Below, one piece after another: positions 16,676-25,265 of a stretch of 64,000 nucleotides of DNA; positions within the stretch are counted from its first letter, which is position 1, and every line of letters begins with the position of its first letter. Under the pieces are notes generated by a model. That model saw nothing but the letters and a program-made list of their open reading frames with translations. It did not search any database and had not been told where the DNA came from. The translations under genes and the position numbers were made by a program. Origin of the DNA: an uncultured bacterium (GTDB taxonomy: Bacteria; Vulcanimicrobiota; Xenobia; Xenobiales; Xenobiaceae); contig CAKUBG010000001.1 in NCBI GenBank assembly GCA_934636825.1, positions 124,001-188,000 on the forward strand, in the 5' to 3' direction.

Positions 16676-18502
16676 TTAGTCGATACCAATATCATTTTGT
16701 GGTTCAGGCATGAAATTTTGCTGCTGAGCCTTATGCCAGGTGCGATACCTTACTTTTTCCTGAGTTTCTTCTAAGTCGGTATCTTTTTCATCAGGCAAAG
16801 GAGCAGCCTTGGGCACAATTAAAGCCGGTTGTTCGTTGGAATGCACAGCTGGAGGAGCAGGCACAGTCGGAGAATCGTACTTTCTTCCTTTGGTCTCGGT
16901 AGCAGCTTTAGGCTCGGCAGTGGCCTTGGGCTCGGCAGCAGCTTTCGGTTGAGCTGGAGCAGCTTCAGCTTTATCGATTTTTACTTCAGTAGCCTTAGGC
17001 TCGGCAGCGGTCTTGGGCTCGGCAGTAGCTTTCGGTTGAGCTGGAGCAGCTTTAGGCTCGGCAGTGGCCTTGGGCTCGGCAGCAGCTTTCGGTTGAGCTG
17101 GAGCAGCTTTAGGCTCGGCAGCGGTCTTGGGCTCAGCAGCAGCTTTCGGTTGAGTTGGAGCAGCCTTAGGCTCGGCAGTGGTCTTAGGCTCGGCAGCAGC
17201 TTTCGGTTGAGCTGGAGTTGCTTCTTTTTTGTGCACAGCTTGCGCAGTTTTGGGCTTAGCTTTTACTTTGGGCAATACGGACAAACGCAACTCGCGCTCT
17301 TCTTCGATCCATTGATTGGGCACTTTAAAAGCTTGCAAAACAGGGCGCAGAGGGATAACGGTAGCGGAGCCTATTTTACGAGCCGAGCCAGCAACCCAAG
17401 CTTTGCAACCTACGGGCACATCGTTAAAATCGAGCACATAATCGTCGTTAATAGGGAAATAAAGGATTTCTTTATTGCGACTGATTTTGACAACTTGTTT
17501 ATCGTTGTCCCACTCTACATTCAGGCCAACAGCTGCAGCAATTTTAGGAGAGCCCCAGACACTGCCATCAATCATGGAAGGTTCGATAGGCCACTCGCGC
17601 AAACGCTGAGCGCCCACAGAAACACTTACACCGCTGACATAAAGTTCCTTACATATGCCATCAGTTTTAGCAAAGTATTTCAAATCGTCCGGCGCCACAG
17701 ATAAGCCAACGTCTTGCAAAGTTTTGTTTACTGCTGTGGTAGGAGTTTTTTTCTTATAAACATCGGGATAAGTGACTAAATAGTAGCGATCTTCATCATA
17801 ATCGCAACCGATTTTAGAGACTTCATAGTCGATACGCACCGGCCAACCTATTTGCACTTTTTCAAAAAGTTCGTGCACCGAGTTGGGATACATTCTCATA
17901 CACCCATGCGAAACGGCCTGACCAATAGACATAGGTGCAGTAGTCGAATGGAAGCCAATACCGGGAGCGGTTATGCCAATCCAACGATCGCCCAAAGGGT
18001 TATCCGGGCCAGCAGGCACTACTTCATCTTTTAAGCCCGACCATTCCGGAGGGAACCAAGCCGGATCTTTGGTACGCGATTCGATAGTGTAACTGCCGAC
18101 AGGAGTTTCAAATTTACCAGCCTGACCAATAGCGATAGGATAAAATTTTTCAAAAGATCCATTACGGAAAAGATAGACACCACGTTCTGGCAAATTTACC
18201 ACTAAACCATTATCAGGAGGATTGCTAGGCAACACTCGACGTCCGGGAATAAGCAAAGATGTACCAGGAGTTACGTTGATGTTGTTGGGATCGCGCCCAT
18301 TGGCAAAAGCGATATGCTCGATAGCTAATCCGTATTTTTGAGCTATGGTGTACAAATTTTCGCCGCTTTTCACCACATGAGTGCGATCTTTTCCTTTTAC
18401 TTCACGCCAAATTCCCTCAGCGTCGGCTTCTGGAGCCGGTAGAAAGAAAAGAACCCCCACGCATAGGACGCTAAATTTTTTGAAAAATGATTGAAAATTC
18501 AT
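16676..18502 (-). CDS. LysM and YkuD L,D-transpeptidase with repeat linker
   Basis: A 608-residue exported cell-wall enzyme. Order: Sec signal (1-28); LysM peptidoglycan-binding domain (about 38-86, starting H-V-V-K-S-G-E-N-L); YkuD catalytic domain (about 98-227) with the catalytic S-H-G-C-M-R-M, His199 and Cys201; a copper-amine-oxidase-N-like domain (about 285-415); then a linker of five 19-residue AEPK-rich repeats and a short charged C-terminus. YkuD enzymes form 3-3 cross-links between meso-diaminopimelate residues or attach proteins to peptidoglycan. The repeat linker is Lys/Glu/Pro/Ala rich and likely spans the wall or periplasm. The lipoprotein gene follows at 32 nt. Confidence 0.93.
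   Translation of the reverse strand: MNFQSFFKKFSVLCVGVLFFLPAPEADAEGIWREVKGKDRTHVVKSGENLYTIAQKYGLAIEHIAFANGRDPNNINVTPGTSLLIPGRRVLPSNPPDNGLVVNLPERGVYLFRNGSFEKFYPIAIGQAGKFETPVGSYTIESRTKDPAWFPPEWSGLKDEVVPAGPDNPLGDRWIGITAPGIGFHSTTAPMSIGQAVSHGCMRMYPNSVHELFEKVQIGWPVRIDYEVSKIGCDYDEDRYYLVTYPDVYKKKTPTTAVNKTLQDVGLSVAPDDLKYFAKTDGICKELYVSGVSVSVGAQRLREWPIEPSMIDGSVWGSPKIAAAVGLNVEWDNDKQVVKISRNKEILYFPINDDYVLDFNDVPVGCKAWVAGSARKIGSATVIPLRPVLQAFKVPNQWIEEERELRLSVLPKVKAKPKTAQAVHKKEATPAQPKAAAEPKTTAEPKAAPTQPKAAAEPKTAAEPKAAPAQPKAAAEPKATAEPKAAPAQPKATAEPKTAAEPKATEVKIDKAEAAPAQPKAAAEPKATAEPKAATETKGRKYDSPTVPAPPAVHSNEQPALIVPKAAPLPDEKDTDLEETQEKVRYRTWHKAQQQNFMPEPQNDIGID
16905..17220. repeat. Coding minisatellite in the L,D-transpeptidase gene
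   Basis: Five copies of a 57-nt unit encode a 19-residue repeat of the form A-A-P-A-Q-P-K-A-A-A-E-P-K-A-T-A-E-P-K. Four copies are contiguous; a ten-residue spacer (A-T-E-V-K-I-D-K-A-E) precedes the last. The copies differ at a few codons, so copy number could vary between strains by recombination. Confidence 0.88.
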
Positions 18503-18564
18503 AAAAGATTATCCTTGGGCCGATGCCAAGCCTTAATTCCTCCCCGCCTGTCACATAAATATCC

Positions 18565-18593
18565 TTGAAAGCACAGCCAATACGCCTTAATAT
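18565..18593 (+). promoter_or_regulatory. Sigma-70-like promoter before the radical SAM gene
   Basis: TTGAAA (18565-18570) and TAATAT (18588-18593) are separated by exactly 17 nt. The predicted transcript start is near 18600, leaving a leader of roughly 130 nt before the ATG at 18729. Nothing recognisable as a riboswitch was found in that leader. Confidence 0.45.
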
Positions 18594-18728
18594 AGCACAA
18601 CTTCAAAGTTTAGGATCTGCGTCAGCAAAAAAACATTTTATCAAACTTAAATGGCAGGATTCCTTGTATAGGCTGAAAAGCTTTCTAAAGTACATCAGTT
18701 AACTGGCTTTTTTTTGGGATTTTTCATA

Positions 18729-20102
18729 ATGTGCACTGAGCCGAAACTTATACGCGACACCTATTCTGTATGCCCTACTTGCTTGCAGGATGTACGTGCG
18801 AAAGTAATGGAAATTGAAGGGAAGGTATACCTTTGCAAAGAGTGCCCGGAACATGGCCCTTCCCAATGTTTACTTTCCGAACATGCCGACTACTATGCAC
18901 CTTTAGATCGCTATTTCTTTTCGGTAATGCAAGATAAAGAATTAAAACAACGCGATTATCTAATTCGCATGACCGAAAAATGCAACTTACAGTGTCCCAT
19001 TTGTCTAGCCAGTGCCGAATCAAATTCTAAGGAAACTCCTCCACCTGTCCCCGATCTTAAATTGGAGCAACTAATTGCTTTTATGGATCGCCACCAAGGA
19101 CGCAGGCTAAAGATTGACTTAATTTCTGCCGAGCCTACGCTTTGTCGGGACTTACCTCGCTTTTTGCAAGAAATTCACAAGCGAGGCCATATTGCTTCTT
19201 TGCATACCAATGGTCTGAGGCTAGCCGACCGCAACTATGCAAAGTCGTTGCAAGAGGCGGGCCTGGATGAAGTTTTTCTTCAGTTTGACGGTTTTGACGA
19301 CGAAGCCTATATGCGCATAAGAGGCGCTCGTCTAACTCATATAAAGCTAAATGTTCTGAAAAATTTAGAAGAGCTCGGCATAGCTACCAGTTTGGTCATG
19401 GTAGTCATGCCTCGATGCAACGAGCATGAAATTGGCAAAGTGCTCGACTATGCGAAAAATCACACTTTTATACGCGAAGTAATGTTTTTGGGTACCCGCG
19501 CTCTGGGTTATTTCCGCCAAAGCGAATCTTTGCTTATGCCCGATCAAGTAATTGACTTGGTGCACGAACAAAGCGGAGGCTTATGCCCCAGACAAGAGTG
19601 CTTCTATTTCCAAAAGCTTTACTTTGCGCTGCTGTCTTTCTTGGGCGTACGCAAATGTCTGTACGTACAGCATAACCTTCTAATTAGGCACAATAAGCAA
19701 TTTTTGCCCATTTCAGATTTTGTAAATTGGCAAAAAGTTGAGCCTGTTTTGGATATACTCCCCCAAGTAAAGACTCCTCTAGAAAAAATCATGTGGTTCC
19801 TGCGCTTATGTTTCTCTTTACTGAGTTTCAAAGCGCTGAAACTACTGCCCGACTTTTTTAGTTTGTTTATTCGCCTAAAGTTGGGGTGGAATTTGCGCCA
19901 ACTTCCCAACGCTCCCTTGCTTATAGGCTATATTACGGCTTGCGATCCTCTTAACGTTGATAGGAAAATAGGAAGCTATTGCGGTAAAGGCGAGCTAGCT
20001 GTCGATATAGGTTTGCACGAATCTGGTTCTGAAGCCAATATCGAGCGCGAGCGCTGGTGGGCCAAACAAACTAAACGCACTCCTCAATACCAAACTACTT
20101 GA
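18729..20102 (+). CDS. Radical SAM protein with N-terminal zinc-ribbon-like motif
   Basis: Start chosen at the ATG 18729, with GGGA 9 nt upstream, instead of a TTG five codons earlier. The 457-residue protein has a Cys-pair motif at its N-terminus (C15-P-T-C18 and C36-K-E-C39, followed by P-E-H-G), then the radical SAM cluster motif C85-N-L-Q-C89-P-I-C92 that binds the 4Fe-4S cluster and SAM. The C-P-x-C ... C-x-x-C-x-x-H-G plus C-N-L-x-C-P-I-C combination is the layout of MJ0619/Tes-like enzymes, which include lipid-coupling radical SAM enzymes. Residues about 280-380 include a hydrophobic, Leu/Phe-rich stretch that could contact membrane. Exact reaction unknown. The small 20209-20592 gene is 106 nt downstream. 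Confidence 0.85.
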   Translation: MCTEPKLIRDTYSVCPTCLQDVRAKVMEIEGKVYLCKECPEHGPSQCLLSEHADYYAPLDRYFFSVMQDKELKQRDYLIRMTEKCNLQCPICLASAESNSKETPPPVPDLKLEQLIAFMDRHQGRRLKIDLISAEPTLCRDLPRFLQEIHKRGHIASLHTNGLRLADRNYAKSLQEAGLDEVFLQFDGFDDEAYMRIRGARLTHIKLNVLKNLEELGIATSLVMVVMPRCNEHEIGKVLDYAKNHTFIREVMFLGTRALGYFRQSESLLMPDQVIDLVHEQSGGLCPRQECFYFQKLYFALLSFLGVRKCLYVQHNLLIRHNKQFLPISDFVNWQKVEPVLDILPQVKTPLEKIMWFLRLCFSLLSFKALKLLPDFFSLFIRLKLGWNLRQLPNAPLLIGYITACDPLNVDRKIGSYCGKGELAVDIGLHESGSEANIERERWWAKQTKRTPQYQTT

Positions 20103-20208
20103 GCAATTCCCTAAAAGAATTGTTCAAAAACTTCAGCCGATTTTACATAGTTTGGCCTTACAGTCAAAGTAGACCGAATCGGTTAATAATATATGCCGGA
20201 GGCATAAC

Positions 20209-20592
20209 TTGTCGGCCACCCCCCTATCCGTCCCTACTCTACACCGTCCGCCTTCACCCCTTTACAAAGAGCTGAAGAAAAAAGGACGCATTTACCCTGC
20301 ACGACCTGGAATCTTGGAGATAGATTATGATACCGGCCTGTTTGGAATAGAGTTTCCAACCGGCGGAGAAACTTCTATCGAAACAGAACTAACTCGCACC
20401 AGCAAGCATTTTCCCTTAGCCGGTGTTGAAAAGTTCCAGCAACCTTCTGACGACGATCCGGAAAACGGATGCAAAGTCTTTTATTTCGATTCTTCCAGTA
20501 GCAATGCCAGAGGTTCAGGCGAATTGCATTTTGCCCAAACTAGCGGCCACAAACGCACTAATTCTATGAAAATTCGTTTGGAAGTAGAATAA
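20209..20592 (+). CDS. Small hypothetical protein
   Basis: A 127-residue protein of unknown function that begins with a TTG; the perfect GGAGG at 20198-20202, 6 nt upstream, supports this start. There is no signal peptide, membrane span or Cys. The sequence is polar, with a short predicted beta-rich core (I-L-E-I-D-Y-D-T-G-L-F-G-I-E-F) and a Ser/Asn-rich loop in the second half. It has its own terminator. I do not recognise the family. Confidence 0.7.
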   Translation: MSATPLSVPTLHRPPSPLYKELKKKGRIYPARPGILEIDYDTGLFGIEFPTGGETSIETELTRTSKHFPLAGVEKFQQPSDDDPENGCKVFYFDSSSSNARGSGELHFAQTSGHKRTNSMKIRLEVE

Positions 20593-20604
20593 AAGATCCA
20601 ACAT

Positions 20605-20649
20605 AAAAAAAGAGCTTTGCCCAAACAATTGGACAGAGCTCTTTTTTTT
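20605..20649. terminator. Bidirectional terminator
   Basis: The stem AAGAGCT-TTG-CC pairs with GG-ACA-AGCTCTT around a short loop, with an A run before and a T8 run after. It serves the small plus-strand gene ending at 20592 and the minus-strand MacB-type gene ending at 20673. Confidence 0.85.
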
Positions 20650-20672
20650 AGCCTTACAAACTATTTCTTCGC

Positions 20673-21890
20673 TTATTCATGGCGCAGAGCCTGAATAGGA
20701 TCGAGCTTAGAAGCCTGTACGGCAGGATAAAGTCCGAAGAAAACACCTACTGTAGCTGAGAAAACTACAGCCATGATAATGGCCGCAGGCGAAATTTGCA
20801 TACTCATAGACATAAACTTCGAAGCTAAAGTGGTTAAGATAAAAGCCAGAATTACGCCTATAACGCCTCCGACCAAACTTAACATTAGAGACTCAACCAA
20901 AAATTGGCGTAAAATATCGCTTCCTTTAGCTCCCAAGGCCATGCGGATACCGATCTCACGAATTCGCTCAGTGACAGATACCAACATAATATTCATAATG
21001 CCGATACCGCCTACCAACAACGAAACAGAAGCGATACCACCCAAGAAGAGTGTAAACGTTTGCGTAGATTCAGCCATCATGCTGGCCAATTCTGCTTGAG
21101 TATTTACCCTAAAATCATCTTCATCGCTATCTTGCAAACGGTGACGAGAGCGCAATAAAGCGGTAATTTCCTCTACACAACTATCAACCACATCTTCACT
21201 TTTGGCCGAGCACTGAATATTGCGCAAATAGCGTAAGCTAAACAGACGGTACATAGCTGTAGTGTAAGGCACCAAAACAGTATCGTCTTGACTGGGGCCA
21301 AAGCCTCCGTCACCTTTAGCTTCCAATACGCCTACTACCAAAACCGGCGTTTTGTTAATACGCACACTCTGACCTATAGGATTGACACTGGCAAACAGTT
21401 CGTCGGCCACAGTAGCGCCCAATACGCACACCTTTACGCGACCACGCACATCTTCGTCGGTAATGAAACGACCTCTAGTTAAGTTCCAGCTTTTTATAGC
21501 TTGATAACCTTCAGCGCACCCCACCACCGTAGTAGACCAGTTTTGCTCTTGAAAAATTACCTGAGCAGTATTTTGTGTGATAGGACTGACCTGAGCTAAA
21601 TCGGGCACAGCTTCGCGAATAGCTTCGCTATCCTGAACAGTAAGGCGCGAACTTCCGTAAGCGCCGCTGCGGGCACCGCCTTGGCGTACAGACCAGGCAG
21701 AAACTGTAATAGTATTGGTTCCCAAATTGGCAATGCTGGACTGAATGGAATTTTGCGTACCAGTACCGAGCGCCACCATGGTGATCACGGTGGAAACGCC
21801 GATAATAATGCCCAACATTGTCAGGAAGGAACGCATTTTATTGCGCAGCAGAGCTAAGCCTGCAATGCGCACAATCATAAACCAACTCAT
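20673..21890 (-). CDS. MacB-type ABC transporter permease (MacB_PCD + FtsX)
   Basis: A 405-residue permease of the MacB/LolC mechanotransmission family. It has an N-terminal span (residues about 20-42, with the conserved F-L-T-M-L-G-I-I-I-G-V), a periplasmic MacB_PCD domain of about 220 residues, and three C-terminal spans of the FtsX domain containing G-I-M-N-I-M-L-V-S-V-T-E-R and I-G-I-R-M-A-L-G-A. The fused N-terminal ATPase of true MacB is absent, and no ABC ATPase gene is next to it. It is last in an operon with TolC-like and MacA-like genes (13 nt after MacA), so it should power efflux or envelope export with an ATPase encoded elsewhere. Confidence 0.92.
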   Translation of the reverse strand: MSWFMIVRIAGLALLRNKMRSFLTMLGIIIGVSTVITMVALGTGTQNSIQSSIANLGTNTITVSAWSVRQGGARSGAYGSSRLTVQDSEAIREAVPDLAQVSPITQNTAQVIFQEQNWSTTVVGCAEGYQAIKSWNLTRGRFITDEDVRGRVKVCVLGATVADELFASVNPIGQSVRINKTPVLVVGVLEAKGDGGFGPSQDDTVLVPYTTAMYRLFSLRYLRNIQCSAKSEDVVDSCVEEITALLRSRHRLQDSDEDDFRVNTQAELASMMAESTQTFTLFLGGIASVSLLVGGIGIMNIMLVSVTERIREIGIRMALGAKGSDILRQFLVESLMLSLVGGVIGVILAFILTTLASKFMSMSMQISPAAIIMAVVFSATVGVFFGLYPAVQASKLDPIQALRHE

Positions 21891-21903
21891 AACTTTTTAT
21901 CGT

Positions 21904-23484
21904 TTAGAAGGGAGGACCGCCGCGTCTTTTGTTACTATTGCTTGACTTAACTAAGCTCTTGTCGGTACTGCCCACTACGACTAAATCTCCTTCCTTCAAA
22001 TCGGGGGACTCAACTTCCGTATTGGTACCATCGGTTAATCCAGTCGTAACTTCTATACGCACTAAACTGGTGGGATCGTTTTTGTCCTCTATGTAAAGGG
22101 CACGAATAGCTTTTTTCTCGACGACATCGCCACTAGTAGAAGTACCAGCAACTTCTTCAGCAGCTTTACCATCGGTACCAGTGATATTAACTACTTCACT
22201 GGGCTTAAAGCGCAGAGCGGCACTGGGAACCAGAAGAATATCGCTGTGTTTCAAAGTTTGGATATTAACCGTAGCGGTCATGCCGGGGATAAGGCACATA
22301 TCAGGGTTGTTAGTGGCAATAATAACTGGGAAAGTTACTACATTGTTGGTAGTTTCGGCAGATTTGCGCACTTCCTGAACTTTGCCTTGGAAGATTTTGT
22401 TGGGCCAAGCGTCGACAGTAAAACTGGCTTCGTCGCCAACATGGATTTGACCAATATCGGCTTCGTCTACCGTAGCTTCCACTTGCATAGAGTCTAAGTT
22501 TTGCGCCAACTTAAATAATTCAGGGGTCTGATATTGAGAAGCTACCGTCTGACCTTCGGAAACTTCAATGCTCAGCACAATACCATCGATAGGAGAAGTA
22601 ATGCTGGTTTTGCTTAAATCGACTTTGGCAGAATTTAAGCTGGCTTCAGCTTGCTTAACATCGGCAGCAGCACCGGCTACAGAAGCTTCGGAAGCGGCAG
22701 CATCGTCACGAGCAGCTTCTACTTGAATGCGAGCCGCCTCGACATCGGCTTGAGCGCCTTCTAAGCTAATCATAGCTGATTGCAAATCTATTTGAGCGCT
22801 CTTTAAGGAGGCATTGGCTGCGTCTAAGCTAGCTTTAGAAGCGTCGACTGAAGCCTTACTGGTAAGCATAGAAGTGTAAGCATCGTCACGCTCGCTGCGC
22901 GAAACCAAATCTTGAACGAAAAGCTTATTCCAGCGCTCATAATTGGCTTTAGCGTTGATATATTCGGCTTCGCTTTTTGCCAAATTGGCTTTGGAAGTAT
23001 GGAAATTGGCTTGAGAATTGGCAACGCTGGCTCGGGCATTTTCAACCGCAGCCTGGCTCTTTTTAGCTTGAGCTTGCTGAGAGAGCAAGGAAGCTTCAGC
23101 TTTTTTGACAGCCGCTTTAGAGTTGCTGGCTTTAGAAACAGCATTGTCGTAAGAAGAGCGATAACGAGCCAAGCTAGCTTCGGCTTTATCAACTTGCGCT
23201 TGCAAAGTTTCAGGGTTAATTTGGGCTAATATTTGACCTTTTTTTACTTTGGAGTTGTGCTCTACGTAAATTTTATCAATTACGCCCGAAACTTCAGAAC
23301 CGACGTCGACCGCAGTTACGGCTGTAAGTTCGCCGGTGGCTGTCACCACCGACTGAATAGTGCCCTTACTCACAGGTTTAGTTCTGAAAACTTGTTTATC
23401 GTTAGCACTGCGCGAACGCATGAACAGGAATCCCCCGCCCACAGCAATGGCGACAATGATTAAAATTATCAGAATCCGCTTCAT
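21904..23484 (-). CDS. MacA/HlyD-type periplasmic adaptor with long coiled coil
   Basis: A 526-residue membrane-fusion protein. An N-terminal anchor (residues about 3-22) is followed by the first half of the lipoyl domain (V-G-S-E-V-S-G-V-I-D-K-I-Y-V), then an unusually long Ala/Ser/Lys-rich helical hairpin from about 75 to 305, the second lipoyl half (I-T-S-P-I-D-G-I-V), a beta-barrel domain and a membrane-proximal domain. The helical hairpin contacts the TolC channel tip and its length suits a wide periplasm. The start codon overlaps the stop of the upstream TolC-like gene (TAATG), implying translational coupling, and the permease follows at 13 nt. The final residues are R-R-G-G-P-P-F. Confidence 0.93.
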   Translation of the reverse strand: MKRILIILIIVAIAVGGGFLFMRSRSANDKQVFRTKPVSKGTIQSVVTATGELTAVTAVDVGSEVSGVIDKIYVEHNSKVKKGQILAQINPETLQAQVDKAEASLARYRSSYDNAVSKASNSKAAVKKAEASLLSQQAQAKKSQAAVENARASVANSQANFHTSKANLAKSEAEYINAKANYERWNKLFVQDLVSRSERDDAYTSMLTSKASVDASKASLDAANASLKSAQIDLQSAMISLEGAQADVEAARIQVEAARDDAAASEASVAGAAADVKQAEASLNSAKVDLSKTSITSPIDGIVLSIEVSEGQTVASQYQTPELFKLAQNLDSMQVEATVDEADIGQIHVGDEASFTVDAWPNKIFQGKVQEVRKSAETTNNVVTFPVIIATNNPDMCLIPGMTATVNIQTLKHSDILLVPSAALRFKPSEVVNITGTDGKAAEEVAGTSTSGDVVEKKAIRALYIEDKNDPTSLVRIEVTTGLTDGTNTEVESPDLKEGDLVVVGSTDKSLVKSSNSNKRRGGPPF

Positions 23485-25136
23485 TATTTTTCCTCTCTAA
23501 GGCTTGGGAATTCAGCTTTTATTTTTTCTGCCGAAGCACCGCTATCAAATACTTGCGGCAATTCAGGAACAGAGTCCAAACTTATTTCTTCTTTTACTTC
23601 AGGCAAATTATCCATATCATCTACGCCTAAAGCTTTAATCATGACAGCTTTGGCAATGCGCAAATCGTTTAAAGCAGAAGCGTAATTTACTTGGGCCTGA
23701 GAAAGACTCACTTCAGCATCTGAAACTTCGACGCTGCTACCTACGCCGACTTTGTAACGAGCAGCAGCTAAGCGATACTTTTCCTGGGCCGAAGCCATAG
23801 CCGCCTCAGCTGAAGCGATAGAAGCTTCAGATTGGCGCAAAGCAACTTCAGCGCTCTTTACTTCTTGGAAAATTTGCAAACGCTGATTTTGAAAATCTTC
23901 GGCCAAAGCTCTAGCCTTTATTTTTTGGGCGCTTTCCTCATATTTGCGCAAATAGCCATCAAATAAAGACCAATTAAGACTTAAACCGACGCTCCAGTTA
24001 CCTTCAAAAGGCGAAAGGGAACCGCTGCCGCCCACATTGGCGCTAGCTCGCAAGGTAGGATAACCATCGGTACGAATCACGTCCAATTCGTTTAAAGCGG
24101 AACGCAAAGCGATCTGGCAATTGAGCAATTCCGAACGATTGGCTAAAGCGGTTTGCAATAACTTGTCAGAATCGAGTTCGCCCAAATGCTCCCAATAAGG
24201 ATCCAAACTCAGCTGATAAGGTTCATCTTTAGAACGTCCCATGCTTACATTGAGCGTCACCCAATCTACCATGAGCTGAGTTTTGGCCTTGACTACTTCA
24301 TGTTGAGCTGAAGCTAAATCGGCTTCGGCGGAAACGACGTCAGCTTTGGCTTTAGTGCCGGCCGCATAATGCTGACGAGCTTCGTTTAAGCGAATTTCGC
24401 GATTTTGCACGTTTTCTAAAGCGATCATCAACAAAGTCTGGTCGATATAGCAAGAAAACCAGGCTTTGCGAACTTCGAGCAAAACCTTTTGACGCTGACT
24501 CTCCAAATCAGCCAAAGCTGACGCTTCTGCCAATTCGGCACGACGTAAACGCGGACGGCGGCTCAAATCTATAAGAGTTTGGCTAGCCGTAATGCCGGCA
24601 TTAACTCGGCTGTTGGAACGGCTATTGCCTCCGGAAGCTACTTTAATGGTCTGGCCGGTTGTGGGGTCGGTCATAGTACTTTCATTTTGGCTGACGAACA
24701 TACCGCTATGAGTAAAACCAGCCGAAAAAGAAATAGAAGGATAAATATTGCTAAGCCACTGTCCTAACTGTTCGTGAGAGACCATGGCTGCATATTTACT
24801 TGATTGCAAAGCCGGACTGTATTGCAAAGCATACTCTTCAGCTTGGAATAGAGTAAGCGGAGCGGCATCTTCAGGAATAGAAGCTTCCTTTCTCAACCGT
24901 TCCAGCACTTTTTGATCGACTTGCATTACGGACTTATATTGCTCGCGTACACTCTTATCAGCTTTGTCAGCTTCGGAAGTGACTGAGCCGCTTGCTTGGC
25001 CTGCAGAAGCGCTGACGCCCCGGGCAGGTACACTTTCTGCTTCAGGCGAACAGCTACCGGCTTGAGTAAGGCTCAAGGCGGTTCCAGCTATGGCCACACA
25101 AAGCAGAAGCCATCTTTTTGAGTAGAAAAAATTCAT
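23484..25136 (-). CDS. TolC-like outer-membrane efflux protein
   Basis: A 550-residue protein with a Sec signal and two OEP repeat domains, the trimeric channel-tunnel architecture of TolC. Residues about 30-85 are a Ser/Ala-rich linker; the first repeat starts near L-F-Q-A-E-E-Y-A-L-Q-Y-S-P-A-L and contains L-S-N-I-Y-P-S-I-S-F-S-A-G; the second contains G-Y-P-T-L-R-A-S-A-N-V and S-L-N-W-S-L-F-D-G. It is the first gene of the TolC-MacA-MacB-permease operon and is divergent from the ECF gene at 25266. Substrate unknown. Confidence 0.93.
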   Translation of the reverse strand: MNFFYSKRWLLLCVAIAGTALSLTQAGSCSPEAESVPARGVSASAGQASGSVTSEADKADKSVREQYKSVMQVDQKVLERLRKEASIPEDAAPLTLFQAEEYALQYSPALQSSKYAAMVSHEQLGQWLSNIYPSISFSAGFTHSGMFVSQNESTMTDPTTGQTIKVASGGNSRSNSRVNAGITASQTLIDLSRRPRLRRAELAEASALADLESQRQKVLLEVRKAWFSCYIDQTLLMIALENVQNREIRLNEARQHYAAGTKAKADVVSAEADLASAQHEVVKAKTQLMVDWVTLNVSMGRSKDEPYQLSLDPYWEHLGELDSDKLLQTALANRSELLNCQIALRSALNELDVIRTDGYPTLRASANVGGSGSLSPFEGNWSVGLSLNWSLFDGYLRKYEESAQKIKARALAEDFQNQRLQIFQEVKSAEVALRQSEASIASAEAAMASAQEKYRLAAARYKVGVGSSVEVSDAEVSLSQAQVNYASALNDLRIAKAVMIKALGVDDMDNLPEVKEEISLDSVPELPQVFDSGASAEKIKAEFPSLREEK

Positions 25137-25251
25137 GCTATACGCTCTCAGCTTATTTGTTTATGCTCCAATATGCACAATATTAATTAGGTAACTACGT
25201 GGGCTTTTATTTACAAGTCACAAACTTGTTTCCCCTTAGTTCTAATTAAGA

Positions 25252-25257
25252 TATAAT
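25252..25257 (+). promoter_or_regulatory. Possible -10 element for the ECF S-component gene
   Basis: A perfect TATAAT lies about 10 nt before the TTG at 25266. The -35 region is poor (TTGTTT about 20 nt upstream). The proposed transcript would have a very short leader. No THF or other riboswitch was recognised in the 130-nt intergenic region. Confidence 0.4.
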
Positions 25258-25265
25258 AAAAAAGT

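Noticed and set aside
16905..17220. CRISPR-like repetition
   Set aside because: Units are contiguous, coding, in frame and without unique spacers.
16829..17704. A 291-codon open frame on the plus strand inside the L,D-transpeptidase gene
   Set aside because: It is the antisense of the AEPK repeat region; the encoded Gly/Ser/Leu-rich repeats follow from the coding minisatellite on the minus strand. No ribosome site.
25137..25265. Possible THF or other riboswitch before the folate-type ECF gene
   Set aside because: The region is short, A/T-rich and lacks any of the conserved core that I know for THF riboswitches.
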